A stretch of DNA of 64,000 bases from NCBI GenBank assembly GCA_035760965.1, contig DASTRY010000014.1, positions 62,001 through 126,000 of the forward strand, in the 5' to 3' direction. Position numbers and translations under genes: made by a program. Below the pieces are notes generated by a model. It was not told the origin of the DNA, made no database searches, and was given only the letters and a program-made list of their open reading frames with translations. Shown here one piece after another: positions 44,197 to 53,349 of this stretch; positions within the stretch are counted from its first letter, which is position 1; every line of letters begins with the position of its first letter. Origin of the DNA: JADGHX01 sp035760965. Its GTDB lineage: Bacteria; Pseudomonadota; Gammaproteobacteria; Steroidobacterales; Steroidobacteraceae.

Positions 44197-44559
44197 GTGG
44201 TCCGGTTGAACCATCTCACCATCCCGGTGAAACACCACGCGATATCACGTGACTGGTACGTCTCCAACCTGGGGCTCAGAGTCGAGTTCGAGATCGCCGA
44301 GCGCAAGACGGTCGCGTTGCAGGACGATGCCGGCTTCACGTTGTTTCTCGCCGAGAGCGACGAAATACGCTCTGCGCCGTGCACCCTGACATTCCAAGTG
44401 GATGACGTCGAGGCGACATACCGGGAGCTCTCCTCACGAGGCGTGGCCTTCGAGAAGGCGCCACAGAAACTCTTCTGGGGATACGGCGCCGAGCTTCGCG
44501 ACCCGGACGGGTACCTTGTCTACTTGTGGGACGAGGAATCGATGCGCACAAAAGGCTGA
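44197..44559 (+). CDS. VOC (glyoxalase/bleomycin resistance) family protein
   Basis: 120 residues from GTG 44197. A pair of VOC modules is visible: RLNHLTIPVKHHAISRDWYV and TLTFQVDDVEATYRELSSRG, ending AELRDPDGYLVYLWDEE. The His near residue 6, and Glu in the terminal strand are candidate metal ligands. Substrate unknown. Follows a 187-bp gap with no gene. Confidence 0.85.
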   Translation: MVRLNHLTIPVKHHAISRDWYVSNLGLRVEFEIAERKTVALQDDAGFTLFLAESDEIRSAPCTLTFQVDDVEATYRELSSRGVAFEKAPQKLFWGYGAELRDPDGYLVYLWDEESMRTKG

Positions 44560-44620
44560 GAGCCCGAGACGGCCGGGTGTCGGGCGCCTTGGACATGCGC
44601 CCAGCTCGGAACCCGCGGAG

Positions 44621-44719
44621 ATGCAGCGGAATCTGCGGCTGCAAGAGACCGAAGGCGCAGCGGGGATCGCCGCCTCGAATGACCGAAGATGCAGCGCGAT
44701 TCGTGGCTCGAATAGGTCC
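44621..44719. repeat. Three tandem ~34-bp imperfect repeats
   Basis: Units at 44621-44654, 44655-44688 and 44689-44719 (31 bp) share the pattern g-c-a-g-c-g near the start, a central cgccgcctcgaat-like block and gaccgaag at the end. They occupy most of the gap between the convergent VOC and csiV genes. Not a CRISPR: the units are contiguous with no spacers. Confidence 0.65.
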
Positions 44720-44727
44720 AGGCGCGC

Positions 44728-45345
44728 TCAGCGACCCGCGGGCCGCGCACCCTGCGCGGGCGTGACCAGCGCGATGACCCCGAACGCCGGATGATCGTAG
44801 TAGTTGCGCTCGTAGAAGCGGATGCGCCGACTCTCGCCCATCTGGAACGTCGTGCCCGGTCCCGCGCCCATGCCGGCCGGCGGATTCGCCGGCGCGTAAG
44901 AGAGCGCCATCCCGAGATGCAGATACATCCCGCGCTCGAGGAACACCGTACCGTTCAGCCCTTCGACATTGATGCCGAGCTTCTGCACGGTGAAGCCGGC
45001 GCGTGTGCCCCAATCGCTCGCCGTTTGCGACCACGCGACGTGGGCGATCGGAACGTAGAGACCGCTGGTGCGCAGCTTGTTCTCGATGTCGTTCAACTGA
45101 AAGCGCGACGGCGGAAGCGCGCTGACGAAGCGGCCCACGTTGCGCGAGGTGTCGTTCGTCTCGCCCGCGTCCGAGGTGCGTGTCGTCTGGATGTTCCAGT
45201 TCTCCGCACCGCCCAGCGCCTGCGTGGCACGGAACACGATGATCTCGATGTTGTAGACGTTCGCCGAGCCGGATTCCTGAGAAGCGGCGGGCAGGATCGT
45301 GATCAGGGCGACCAACGTCATGGCCGCGAGCGCGCGAAAGTTCAT
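44728..45345 (-). CDS. csiV: CsiV-like exported protein
   Basis: 205 residues from ATG 45345, which starts a signal peptide (FRALAAMTLVALITILPAAS). YNIEIIVFRATQALGGAENW follows, then FQLNDIENKLRTSGLYVPIA and the end RIRFYERNYYDHPAFGVIAL VTP. This pattern and position downstream of mfd match CsiV, a periplasmic peptidoglycan-binding protein of Vibrio that acts with a penicillin-binding-protein activator. Function in this lineage is inferred. Confidence 0.75.
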   Translation of the reverse strand: MNFRALAAMTLVALITILPAASQESGSANVYNIEIIVFRATQALGGAENWNIQTTRTSDAGETNDTSRNVGRFVSALPPSRFQLNDIENKLRTSGLYVPIAHVAWSQTASDWGTRAGFTVQKLGINVEGLNGTVFLERGMYLHLGMALSYAPANPPAGMGAGPGTTFQMGESRRIRFYERNYYDHPAFGVIALVTPAQGARPAGR

Positions 45346-45482
45346 GGCGGGCATTCTACCAAGCGGGACGAGCCGCGCGCGCACGGCCCACCGGCACGAG
45401 CCTCACGCATTCAGCAAGCCAACGAGCCTCGCAGCGGCGAGGCGTTCACCGTCAGACGAGCAGTGCTCGCCAATACGCCGCG

Positions 45483-48400
45483 CTACGCCCGCTTGCCGGC
45501 CGCTGGTTTCTTCGCTGCAGGCGGCGGCGGAGCGCTCTTCGCGCTCTCTGAGGCCGATACTGCCGTGGGTGCCGGAGCTGCGCTCGGTGTCGCCAGCTCC
45601 AGACGCTTCATCAAATCGGCTGCGAACTCGAATCGCTGCTCGTCCTTCTCCATCGGCCGCGTGATGCGCAGCTTCAGCGGCCCTTCGAGCCGGTATTCGC
45701 GGGGTGCCTTCTGCAGCATGCGGATCACCGCGGCCGGATCGATGCGATTGCGCTCCTCGAATGTCACGGTGCCGCCCTGCGGGCCGAGGTCGAGGCGCCG
45801 GATGCCGAGGGCGCGGGCGGTGAGCTTCAGCCGGGCGATGCGCAGCAACGCCTGAGCCTGCGGCGGCGGCATGCTGAAGCGGTCGATGATCTCCGCGTTG
45901 AGCTCGTCGAGCTCGTTCGCGCTCTCGGCGGCGGCGATGCGCTTGTAAAGCGCAAGTCGCACGTGCACGTCGCCTATGTACGTCGCCGGCAGGAACGCCG
46001 GTACGCGCAGCTCGACTTCCGTCTCGGCGGCCAGCGGCTTGTCGAGCGCCGGCTCGCGGCCCTCCTTCAGCGCCTTCACGGCCTCTTCGAGCAGATCGAG
46101 GTAGAGCGCGAGACCGATTTCGGTCATCTGTCCGCTCTGCCGCTCGCCGAGCAGCTCGCCCGCGCCGCGAATCTCGAGGTCGTGCGTCGCCAGGACGAAG
46201 CCGGCGCCGAGCTCTTCCATCGACTCGATCGCTTCGAGGCGCTTGGCGGCATCCGCGCTCAGCGCCTTGCGGGGCGGGGCGATCAGATACGCGTACGCAC
46301 GGTGATGCGACCGACCGACGCGGCCCCGCAGCTGATGCAGCTGCGCAAGCCCCATGCGCTCGGCGCGATTGATCATGATGGTATTCGCGCTCGGCACGTC
46401 GATGCCGCTCTCGACGATGGTCGTGCACACCAGCAGGTTGAAGCGGCGGTGATAGAAGTCGACCATCAGCTGCTCGAGATCGCGCTCGCGCATCTGCCCG
46501 TGGCCGATGCGCACGCTCGCTTCGGGCACGAGCTCCTGCACCTCGTTCGCGACCTTCTCGATCGAGCGCACTTCGTTGTGGATGAAGTAGATCTGCCCGC
46601 CGCGACGCAGCTCGCGCAGCGCCGCTTCACGCAGCGTGGGTCCGTGCCACTCCGTCACGAACGTCTTGATCGCGAGGCGCTCGGCCGGCGGCGTCGTGAT
46701 CAGCGACAGGTCGCGCAGTCCGCCGAGCGCCATGTTCAACGTGCGCGGGATCGGCGTCGCCGTCAGCGTGAGCACGTGCACTTCGGCTCGCAACGCCTGC
46801 AGCCGCTCCTTGTCGCGCACGCCGAACCGGTGCTCCTCGTCGACGATGATGAGCCCGAGATCCTTGAATCGCACATGCGCGTGCAGCAGTCGATGCGTGG
46901 CGATCACGATATCCACCGTGCCGCGCTCGATCCCCTCGATCGTCGCCGTCGTCTCCTTGCCGCTGCCGAAGCGGGATAGCGACTCGATGCGCACGGGCCA
47001 ATCCGCGAAGCGATCGCGGAAGTTCGCCAGGTGCTGCTGTGCGAGCAGGGTGGTGGGCACGAGCACCGCCACTTGCTTGCCGGACTGCACGGCCACGAAT
47101 GCCGCGCGCATCGCGACCTCGGTCTTGCCGAAGCCGACGTCGCCGCAGACGATGCGGTCCATCGGCCGATCGTTCTTCAGATCGGCGAGCACGTTGCGGA
47201 TGGCTTCGGCCTGGTCCGCCGTCTCCTCGAACGGGAACGCGTTGGCGAACGCCTGATAATCGTGCTCCTGCACATTGAGGCTGATGCCCTTCTGCGCCTT
47301 GCGGCGCGCATAGAGATCGAGCAACTCGGCGGCGACATCACGGATCTGTTCGGCGGCGCGCTTGCGCGCCTTCGCCCACTGGTCCGTGCCGAGCTTGTGC
47401 AGCGGGGCGCTCTCGGGCGCCGCGCCCGTGTAGCGCGTGACGAGGTGCAGCGAGTGGACGGGAACGTAAACACGATCCCCGTCCATGTATTCGAGCACCA
47501 GGAACTCGCCGTTCTGCCCGGCAACTTCCATCGGCTGGAGCCCGACGTAGCGGCCGACGCCATATTCCTCGTGGACGACGGGCGCTCCCGGCGTGAGATT
47601 CTGCAGGTCCCGCAGGATCGCTTCGGGATCGACCGCCGCGCGCTTGCGCCGCCGTTCCTGACGCGCGCGAGCACCGAACAATTGCGCTTCGGAAATGACC
47701 GCGATCGGCGGATCGGTCAGCGTGAGACCTTGAACGTCCGGCGCGATGGTCAGCGCGAGCCGCGTGTCGCCGCTCGCGAACGCCTCCCAGCTCGCAACGC
47801 CTGCGGTCTCGAGGCCATCCGCGCGCAGCATTTCGTGCAGCACTTCGCGACGCCCGGGCGAGTCCGCCGCGACGAGCACGCGCCCGCCGAACGTCTGCAG
47901 GAAGGAGGCGAGCGGCTCGAACGGCCGCTCGGCGCGCGGATCGACGCGCAGCTCGCGCGGCGCGCTCGTCGGGAAGTTGTGCGCATCGCCACCGGCGCCG
48001 CCGGTCTCGATGTCCGCTTTGAACGCGTCGAGCGTGATGAGCTGGAAGCGTCCGATGCGCTCCTCGAGCTCATCGGGCGAGAGGAACAGCTCGCCCGGGG
48101 TGAGCACGGGCCGCTCGATGTCGTGGCGCCGGTCCTCGTAGCGCGTCTCGATGTCGTGCCAATCCTTGACCAGCGCGCCCGCGAGCGCGGCATCGCGCAC
48201 GATCACCGCGTCTTTCGGCAGATAGTCGAAGAGGGTGGCCGTCTCGTCGAAGAACAGCGGCAGATAGAACTCGATGCCCGGCGGCGCCAGCCCCTCGCTC
48301 ACGCCGCGATAGATGCTCGCCTGGGTCGGATCGCCCTCGAAGCGCGTGCGGAAGCGACGGCGGAAACCCTTCACCCCCTCGGCATCGAGGGTCACCTCGC

Positions 48401-49049
48401 GGGCGGGCAGGAGGCGCACGCTGTCGAGCGCGTCGAGCGAACGCTGCGTCTCCGGATCGAAGCGGCGGATGGCCTCGATGTCCTCGTCGAAGAGATCGAC
48501 GCGCAACGGGTCCGCCGAACCCATCGGATAGACGTCGAGCAGCGAGCCGCGCATCGCGAATTCGCCGGGGCTCGTCACCTGACTGACGCTCGCGTACCCC
48601 GCCTCGACCAGCCGCTGCCGGAACGCCTCCAGGCTGAGCTTCTGCCCGACCTTCAGCTCGAAGGACCGCGCCTGCACGTACGAACGCGGCGGCAGGCGCT
48701 GCATGAGCGTGTCCGCCGCGACCACGAGGCACCCGCGCTTCGTGTGCGGCAGCTCATAGAGCGCGCGCAGGCGGTCCGAGGTGATGTCCGGGTGCGGCGA
48801 GAAGAGGTCGTACGGCAGGACTTCCCAGTCCGGAAAGCTCAGGAGGTTCAGCGAATCGCCGGCATAGAAGCGCAGCTCGGCCGAGAGCCGTTCGAGCTCA
48901 CGGGCGCCGTCCGCCACGATGACGTAGAGGCGCGAGTCCGACCGCATCGCCTCAGCGATGGCGAGCGCGGCCGCACTGCCGTAGAGCTGATGCCAACGTA
49001 GAGAGGGCCGCTCAGCCGACGGTACGGGGGGACGAAGAACTCGGGACAT
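45483..49049 (-). CDS. mfd: Transcription-repair coupling factor Mfd
   Basis: Removes RNA polymerase stalled at lesions and recruits UvrA. 1188 residues. UvrB-like N-terminal modules (about 1-330), the RNA polymerase-interacting CarD-like domain (APVVHEEYGVGRYVGLQPME near 490), Walker A GDVGFGKTEVAMRAAF near 635, DEEH box IIVDEEHRFGV near 736, helicase motif VI QLRGRVGRSHHRAYA near 905, and a TRCF C-terminal domain. The last ~35 residues are alanine/proline/lysine-rich low complexity. csiV follows on the same strand. Confidence 0.96.
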   Translation of the reverse strand: MSRVLRPPVPSAERPSLRWHQLYGSAAALAIAEAMRSDSRLYVIVADGARELERLSAELRFYAGDSLNLLSFPDWEVLPYDLFSPHPDITSDRLRALYELPHTKRGCLVVAADTLMQRLPPRSYVQARSFELKVGQKLSLEAFRQRLVEAGYASVSQVTSPGEFAMRGSLLDVYPMGSADPLRVDLFDEDIEAIRRFDPETQRSLDALDSVRLLPAREVTLDAEGVKGFRRRFRTRFEGDPTQASIYRGVSEGLAPPGIEFYLPLFFDETATLFDYLPKDAVIVRDAALAGALVKDWHDIETRYEDRRHDIERPVLTPGELFLSPDELEERIGRFQLITLDAFKADIETGGAGGDAHNFPTSAPRELRVDPRAERPFEPLASFLQTFGGRVLVAADSPGRREVLHEMLRADGLETAGVASWEAFASGDTRLALTIAPDVQGLTLTDPPIAVISEAQLFGARARQERRRKRAAVDPEAILRDLQNLTPGAPVVHEEYGVGRYVGLQPMEVAGQNGEFLVLEYMDGDRVYVPVHSLHLVTRYTGAAPESAPLHKLGTDQWAKARKRAAEQIRDVAAELLDLYARRKAQKGISLNVQEHDYQAFANAFPFEETADQAEAIRNVLADLKNDRPMDRIVCGDVGFGKTEVAMRAAFVAVQSGKQVAVLVPTTLLAQQHLANFRDRFADWPVRIESLSRFGSGKETTATIEGIERGTVDIVIATHRLLHAHVRFKDLGLIIVDEEHRFGVRDKERLQALRAEVHVLTLTATPIPRTLNMALGGLRDLSLITTPPAERLAIKTFVTEWHGPTLREAALRELRRGGQIYFIHNEVRSIEKVANEVQELVPEASVRIGHGQMRERDLEQLMVDFYHRRFNLLVCTTIVESGIDVPSANTIMINRAERMGLAQLHQLRGRVGRSHHRAYAYLIAPPRKALSADAAKRLEAIESMEELGAGFVLATHDLEIRGAGELLGERQSGQMTEIGLALYLDLLEEAVKALKEGREPALDKPLAAETEVELRVPAFLPATYIGDVHVRLALYKRIAAAESANELDELNAEIIDRFSMPPPQAQALLRIARLKLTARALGIRRLDLGPQGGTVTFEERNRIDPAAVIRMLQKAPREYRLEGPLKLRITRPMEKDEQRFEFAADLMKRLELATPSAAPAPTAVSASESAKSAPPPPAAKKPAAGKRA

Positions 49050-49181
49050 TCAGGCGGAAGTGGGGTCGGTCAGGCCAGAAACGAAGCCGGGCAGCTTACC
49101 GCTCCGCCCGGCCGCTTGCATGACCCGGCGACCCCCGTCCCGAGGGGACGAGGGCACCGAATGCCCTGAATCAGTTTGGAA

Positions 49182-49496
49182 TCAGCCGCCCGTGACGACC
49201 GCTTCGATGACGTGCTCGTTCTCGAAGATCACCGAGAAGCCGGGATAGTCCCAGCGGGTGATGGGCGGGGTCTTGCAGGGAGTGACGTTGGCGCTGCAGC
49301 CGCCGACGGCAGGGTGCTTCTGCGACGGCGCACCGAACTTCTGCTCGACGGCGCTCATGGTGGCGCCCCGAGCGGGACGCTCCACGGAGGACTGACGCAC
49401 CTGGACCTGATCGTCCACGACCAGCGTTTCCGCTACGGCCGCGCCGACCGGCGCGAGGCAACCGAGCAGAGCTACGAGCTTCAAGACCGTCTTCAT
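49182..49496 (-). CDS. Small exported protein, BamE/SmpA-like fold
   Basis: 104 residues with a signal peptide (about 1-22, MKTVLKLVALLGCLAPVGA to VAE). ARGATMSAVEQKFGAP and RWDYPGFSVIFENEHVIEAV follow the pattern of the SmpA/OmlA (BamE) fold: Gly-rich turn, helix with FG-P, then Trp-Asp-Tyr and a beta hairpin. No lipobox, so not a lipoprotein. Two cysteines (CSANVTPC) may form a disulfide. Similarity is by pattern only. Confidence 0.6.
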   Translation of the reverse strand: MKTVLKLVALLGCLAPVGAAVAETLVVDDQVQVRQSSVERPARGATMSAVEQKFGAPSQKHPAVGGCSANVTPCKTPPITRWDYPGFSVIFENEHVIEAVVTGG

Positions 49497-49637
49497 GAGC
49501 GAACTCCTCCCATGCGCGCGGCACTATATCACCCGAGGCAATCTGTCAAAGCCAAGCAAACGGCGACACGCCGAGAAGTGTGACGAACGTCTTGGAATCA
49601 TGGGTTTGCGCGCCATGTGTGGTTAAATCGCGGCCGC

Positions 49638-50879
49638 ATGTTCCACCCCCTATCCCTGTTCGTCGGCCTGCGCTACGTCCGGGCCCGGACCCACAAGTTC
49701 TTCGTCTCCTTCATCACGTGGGCGTCCCTCGTGGGGGTGTGCGTCGGCGTGGCCGCGCTCATCGTGATCCTCTCGGTCATGAACGGCTTCGAGGACGAGC
49801 TGCGCGAGCGGCTGCTGTCCTTGAGCGCGCACGCGCGTGTCGTGTCCGAGTCGTCCACCCGGGTGGATTGGAGAGAGGTGGAGCGCAAGGTCCGCGCGAT
49901 TCCCGGCGTGAAGACGGCGGCGCCGTACGCCGAAATTCAGGCGCTCGCCGTGCATACGCCGGACATGCTGCCGGTGGTCCTGCGCGGCATCGATCCGCGC
50001 GAGGAAGCCGCCGACCAGGACATTTCGAAGGCCATGACGCAGGGGCGGCTCGCCGATCTGCTGCCGGGCACGGACCGGGTGATCGTCGGTGAGATCATCG
50101 CCCAGCAGCTCGCGCTCACCATCGGCGACACGCTGACCTTCCTCGTTCCGACGGTCGCCGCGAACGGCGCACCGGCCCCGACGCTGCGCGAATTCACCGT
50201 CGCGGGAATCTTCGCCGTTGGCCTGCAGGATCATGACGCGACGCTCGTCTTCTCGAATCTCGCGGACGTGCGGGGTTTCGCGGCCGAGTCGGGCGGTGAG
50301 GGCCTGCGCATCTGGTACGACGACCCGCTGCAGGCGTCCGCGCTCTCGGCGAAGGTGCGCGCCGCGCTGCCCAAGTCGCTGTCGGTGTTCGATTGGACCC
50401 AGGATCACGCGAGCTACTTCCGCGCCATTCGCATCGAGAAGACGATGATGGCTCTCATCCTGCTGCTCATCGTCGCAGTGGCCGCGTTCAACATCGTCGC
50501 GATGCTCGTGATGGTGGTGACGGACAAGCGCACCGACATCGCGATTCTGCGCACCTTCGGCGTCTCGCAGCAGCAGGTGATGACGGTGTTCATCACCCAG
50601 GGTCTCGTGATCGGCTGGCTGGGTGTGCTGCTCGGCGTGGCGTTGGGCGTCGTTCTCGCGCTGAACGTCGACACGATCGTCCCGTTCCTCGAGCAGACGT
50701 TCCGCTTCCAGATCATGGACTCGGACGTGTACTACGTGACGGACATTCCGTCGGACCTGCAATGGGGCTCGGTCGCGCTCATCGGGCTGGCGGCGCTGCT
50801 GCTCACGGGGAGCGCGGTGATCTATCCCGCCTTTCGCGCGGCACGGACCGCGCCTGCCGAAGCGCTGCGGTACGAGTAG
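49638..50879 (+). CDS. lolC: Lipoprotein-releasing ABC transporter permease (LolC/E)
   Basis: 413 residues from ATG 49638. Four membrane helices: one near 20-50 (FVSFITWASLVGVCVGVAAL) and three near 268-400, flanking a large periplasmic domain, as in the LolC/LolE family that extracts mature lipoproteins from the inner membrane for transfer to LolA. ILSVMNGFEDELRERLLSLS and the FtsX-like EKTMMALILLLIVAVAAFNI are signatures. LolC versus LolE cannot be settled by eye; the label follows order only. Confidence 0.85.
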   Translation: MFHPLSLFVGLRYVRARTHKFFVSFITWASLVGVCVGVAALIVILSVMNGFEDELRERLLSLSAHARVVSESSTRVDWREVERKVRAIPGVKTAAPYAEIQALAVHTPDMLPVVLRGIDPREEAADQDISKAMTQGRLADLLPGTDRVIVGEIIAQQLALTIGDTLTFLVPTVAANGAPAPTLREFTVAGIFAVGLQDHDATLVFSNLADVRGFAAESGGEGLRIWYDDPLQASALSAKVRAALPKSLSVFDWTQDHASYFRAIRIEKTMMALILLLIVAVAAFNIVAMLVMVVTDKRTDIAILRTFGVSQQQVMTVFITQGLVIGWLGVLLGVALGVVLALNVDTIVPFLEQTFRFQIMDSDVYYVTDIPSDLQWGSVALIGLAALLLTGSAVIYPAFRAARTAPAEALRYE

Positions 50880-50882
50880 CGC

Positions 50883-52136
50883 ATGGCGGCCGCATACGAG
50901 TGGATCATCGGGACGCGCCATCTGCGCTCGACGCATCGGCGCGGATTCGTGTCGTTCGTCGCGCTCATGTCGGTGTGCGGGCTGATGCTCGGCGTCGCCA
51001 CGCTCATCGTCGTGCTCTCCGTGATGAACGGCTTCGAGCGCGAGCTGCGCAGCCGCATCCTGAGCGTCACCTCTCACGCGACGCTCATGGGCTTGCACGG
51101 CACGCTGCCCGATTGGAAGTCGATTCAGCAGGTGGCGGCGCACGAGCCCGGTGTCATCGCGGCGGTGCCTTACATCGAGTCCGAAGCGCTGCTCACCAAT
51201 GGCAAGCGCGTGACCGGCTCCATGGTTCGCGGCGTGCTGCCCGAAGAGGAGCGCAAGGCCACGGGGCTCGCGCAACACCTGAAGGCGGGTCGCCTGGAGG
51301 ACCTGCAGCCCGGCAAGTTCAACATCATCCTGGGGACGGCGCTCGCACGGGACCTCGACGTGAAAGTCGGCGGCACCGTGATCCTCATGGCGCCGCAGGG
51401 TACGGCCACGCCGAGTGGCGTCGTACCTCGCATGCGGCGCTTCCACGTCACGGGGCTCTTCGAGTCCGGCATGTTCGAGTTCGACAACGGCCTTGCGCTC
51501 GTCCACATGAGCGATGCGGCGAAGGTCTATCAGCTCGGCGACGACGTCACCGGCATCCGGCTCGCGCTCACGAATCCGTTCCGTGCGGCGAGCACGGTGC
51601 GCAATCTCGCGTTGGAGCTGGGCGGCGAAGGCTACTACGTCAGCGACTGGACCAAGAAGCACGCCAACTTCTTCCGCTCCATCGAGATCACCAAGTCGAT
51701 GATGTTCGTCATTCTGCTGATGATCGTCGCGGTCGCCGCGTTCAACATCGTGGCGACGCTCGTGATGATCGTGAAAGAGAAGCAGACGGACATCGCCATC
51801 CTGCGCACGCTCGGTGCCGGCCCGCGCAACATCCTCGCGACCTTCGCCATCCAGGGCGTGATGATCGGCCTTGCGGGCACCGCGCTCGGCGCGGGGCTCG
51901 GCGTGCTCGTCTCGCACAATCTCGAATCGCTCGTGCGCGGCCTCGAACGGCTGCTCGGCACGCACTTCCTCGATGCCAGCGTGTACTACATGAGCGATCT
52001 GCCGGCCTACGTAGAAGGGATCGATGTGCTGAAAGTGTGTTCCGTGGCTTTCCTGCTGTGTGCGCTCGCGACGATTTATCCTGCGTGGCGCGCCTCGCGT
52101 ACTGCGCCGGCGGAGGCTCTGCGCCATGACTACTAG
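50883..52136 (+). CDS. lolE: Lipoprotein-releasing ABC transporter permease (LolC/E), second copy
   Basis: 417 residues, a paralogue of the preceding gene three bases away. LMSVCGLMLGVATLIVVLSV and MNGFERELRSRILSVTSHAT mark the first helix and its exit; the last third has ITKSMMFVILLMIVAVAAFN and the terminal IYPAWRASRTAPAEALRH. It would pair with the first permease in a LolCDE heteromer. Its last 11 bases overlap lolD. Confidence 0.85.
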   Translation: MAAAYEWIIGTRHLRSTHRRGFVSFVALMSVCGLMLGVATLIVVLSVMNGFERELRSRILSVTSHATLMGLHGTLPDWKSIQQVAAHEPGVIAAVPYIESEALLTNGKRVTGSMVRGVLPEEERKATGLAQHLKAGRLEDLQPGKFNIILGTALARDLDVKVGGTVILMAPQGTATPSGVVPRMRRFHVTGLFESGMFEFDNGLALVHMSDAAKVYQLGDDVTGIRLALTNPFRAASTVRNLALELGGEGYYVSDWTKKHANFFRSIEITKSMMFVILLMIVAVAAFNIVATLVMIVKEKQTDIAILRTLGAGPRNILATFAIQGVMIGLAGTALGAGLGVLVSHNLESLVRGLERLLGTHFLDASVYYMSDLPAYVEGIDVLKVCSVAFLLCALATIYPAWRASRTAPAEALRHDY

Positions 52137-52821
52137 CGTGCTCGAAGCACGGCAGGTGCATAAGAGCTTTCAGCAGGGACCGGTCACGCTCGAAGTCCTG
52201 CGCGGCATCGACCTCGCGATCAACGCCGCGGAGCGTCTCGCGATCGTCGGAGCCTCGGGCTCCGGCAAGACGACGCTGCTACAGATTCTCGGCGGCCTCG
52301 ACCGGCCGACGAGCGGGCAGGTGCTCGTGGACGGTCGTGACATCCATTCGCTCAGCGAGCGCGAGCGGGGCGAGCTGCGGAATCAGGCGCTGGGATTCGT
52401 TTACCAGTTCCATCATCTCCTGCCGGAGTTCTCCGCGCTGGAGAACGTGGCGATGCCGCTCCTCGTGCGGCGCATGCCGACGAGCGAGGCGAAGGATCGT
52501 GCGCGCGAGATCCTCACGCGCGTTGGCCTCGGGCAGCGGCTCGACCATCGGCCGCATCAGCTTTCGGGCGGCGAGCGCCAGCGTGCGGCGGTGGCGCGCG
52601 CGCTCGTCACCCAACCCAAGCTCGTTCTCGCCGACGAGCCGACGGGCAATCTGGACGGCAAGAACGCGGAGCAGGTTTTCGAGCTCATGCTGGAGCTCAA
52701 TCGCGAGCGGCGGACGAGCCTCGTCATCGTGACGCACGACTTGCGCATCGCGGCGCGCATGGATCGCGCGCTCGAGATCGAGGGCGGAAAACTGCGCGCG
52801 GTGGGCGCGTTAGCCGATTGA
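52126..52821 (+). CDS. lolD: Lipoprotein-releasing ABC transporter ATP-binding protein LolD
   Basis: 231 residues. Walker A GASGSGKTTLLQILGGLD near 42, Q-loop YQFHHLLPEFSALENV near 92 typical of LolD, signature LSGGERQRAAVARAL near 146, Walker B LVLADEPTGNLD near 169 and switch His THD. ATG 52126 lies inside the second permease gene. E. coli has lolC-lolD-lolE; here both permeases come first. Confidence 0.93.
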   Translation: MTTSVLEARQVHKSFQQGPVTLEVLRGIDLAINAAERLAIVGASGSGKTTLLQILGGLDRPTSGQVLVDGRDIHSLSERERGELRNQALGFVYQFHHLLPEFSALENVAMPLLVRRMPTSEAKDRAREILTRVGLGQRLDHRPHQLSGGERQRAAVARALVTQPKLVLADEPTGNLDGKNAEQVFELMLELNRERRTSLVIVTHDLRIAARMDRALEIEGGKLRAVGALAD

Positions 52822-53328
52822 CGACAGCCGGCGCGCGCGGTACTTCGATCTCACTTGCCAGCGCCACAGCAGCTCTAGTCCCACCCAGCCCGTCAGGGCC
52901 GCCAATCCCGCGCAGATGAGGCAGCCGAGCAGGAAGGGCTCCCACATGGGTCCGAGTCCGTTCTGCAACCAGTCGAAGCTGAACTTGAAGGTGAAGCGCT
53001 GCGGTTCGACGCCGAGGACGGCGCAGCCAACGCGGTACGCCGTGTAGAACACCGGCACCACCGTCAGCGGGTTCACGAGGCAGACCGTTGCGATGATCGT
53101 CGGCACGTTGAGCCGCGCGACGATCGCGAGCAGCGCCGCGAGCAGCAGGTGGATCGGCAACGGCACGAAGCAGATCGCAAGCCCGGTGGCGAAGGCGGCG
53201 GTCACGGACCGGCGCTGGAGCGACCACAGGCGGGGGTCCGCGACCCGCGAGCCGAACAGCTTCAGGAACCAGCGTTTCCGGAGCTTCTCCGGATGCGGCG
53301 TGATTTTCTTCAGGAGGCGCCGAGGCAT
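52810..53328 (-). CDS. DUF2062 membrane protein
   Basis: 172 residues from ATG 53328. Basic N-terminus (PRRLLKKITPHPEKLRKRWF) with LFGSRVADPRLWSLQRRSVT, then hydrophobic segments AFATGLAICFVPLPIHLLLA, NPLTVVPVFYTAYRVGCAVL and the C-terminal helix (about 130-152), the DUF2062 pattern. Function unknown; often near lol or comEC genes. Overlaps the lolD 3' end by 12 bases and is 21 bp from the divergent comEC start. The longer in-frame extension across comEC is rejected. Confidence 0.88.
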   Translation of the reverse strand: MPRRLLKKITPHPEKLRKRWFLKLFGSRVADPRLWSLQRRSVTAAFATGLAICFVPLPIHLLLAALLAIVARLNVPTIIATVCLVNPLTVVPVFYTAYRVGCAVLGVEPQRFTFKFSFDWLQNGLGPMWEPFLLGCLICAGLAALTGWVGLELLWRWQVRSKYRARRLSSIG

Positions 53329-53349
53329 AAAGGCGCGTGACTGTAGCAG

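Noticed and set aside
44621..44719. Possible CRISPR array
   Set aside because: Units abut each other with no spacers, differ in sequence and have no cas genes nearby.
49650..52127. 825-codon minus-strand frame opposite the LolC/E permeases
   Set aside because: Antisense to two family-typical membrane proteins; translation is arginine/histidine-rich noise.
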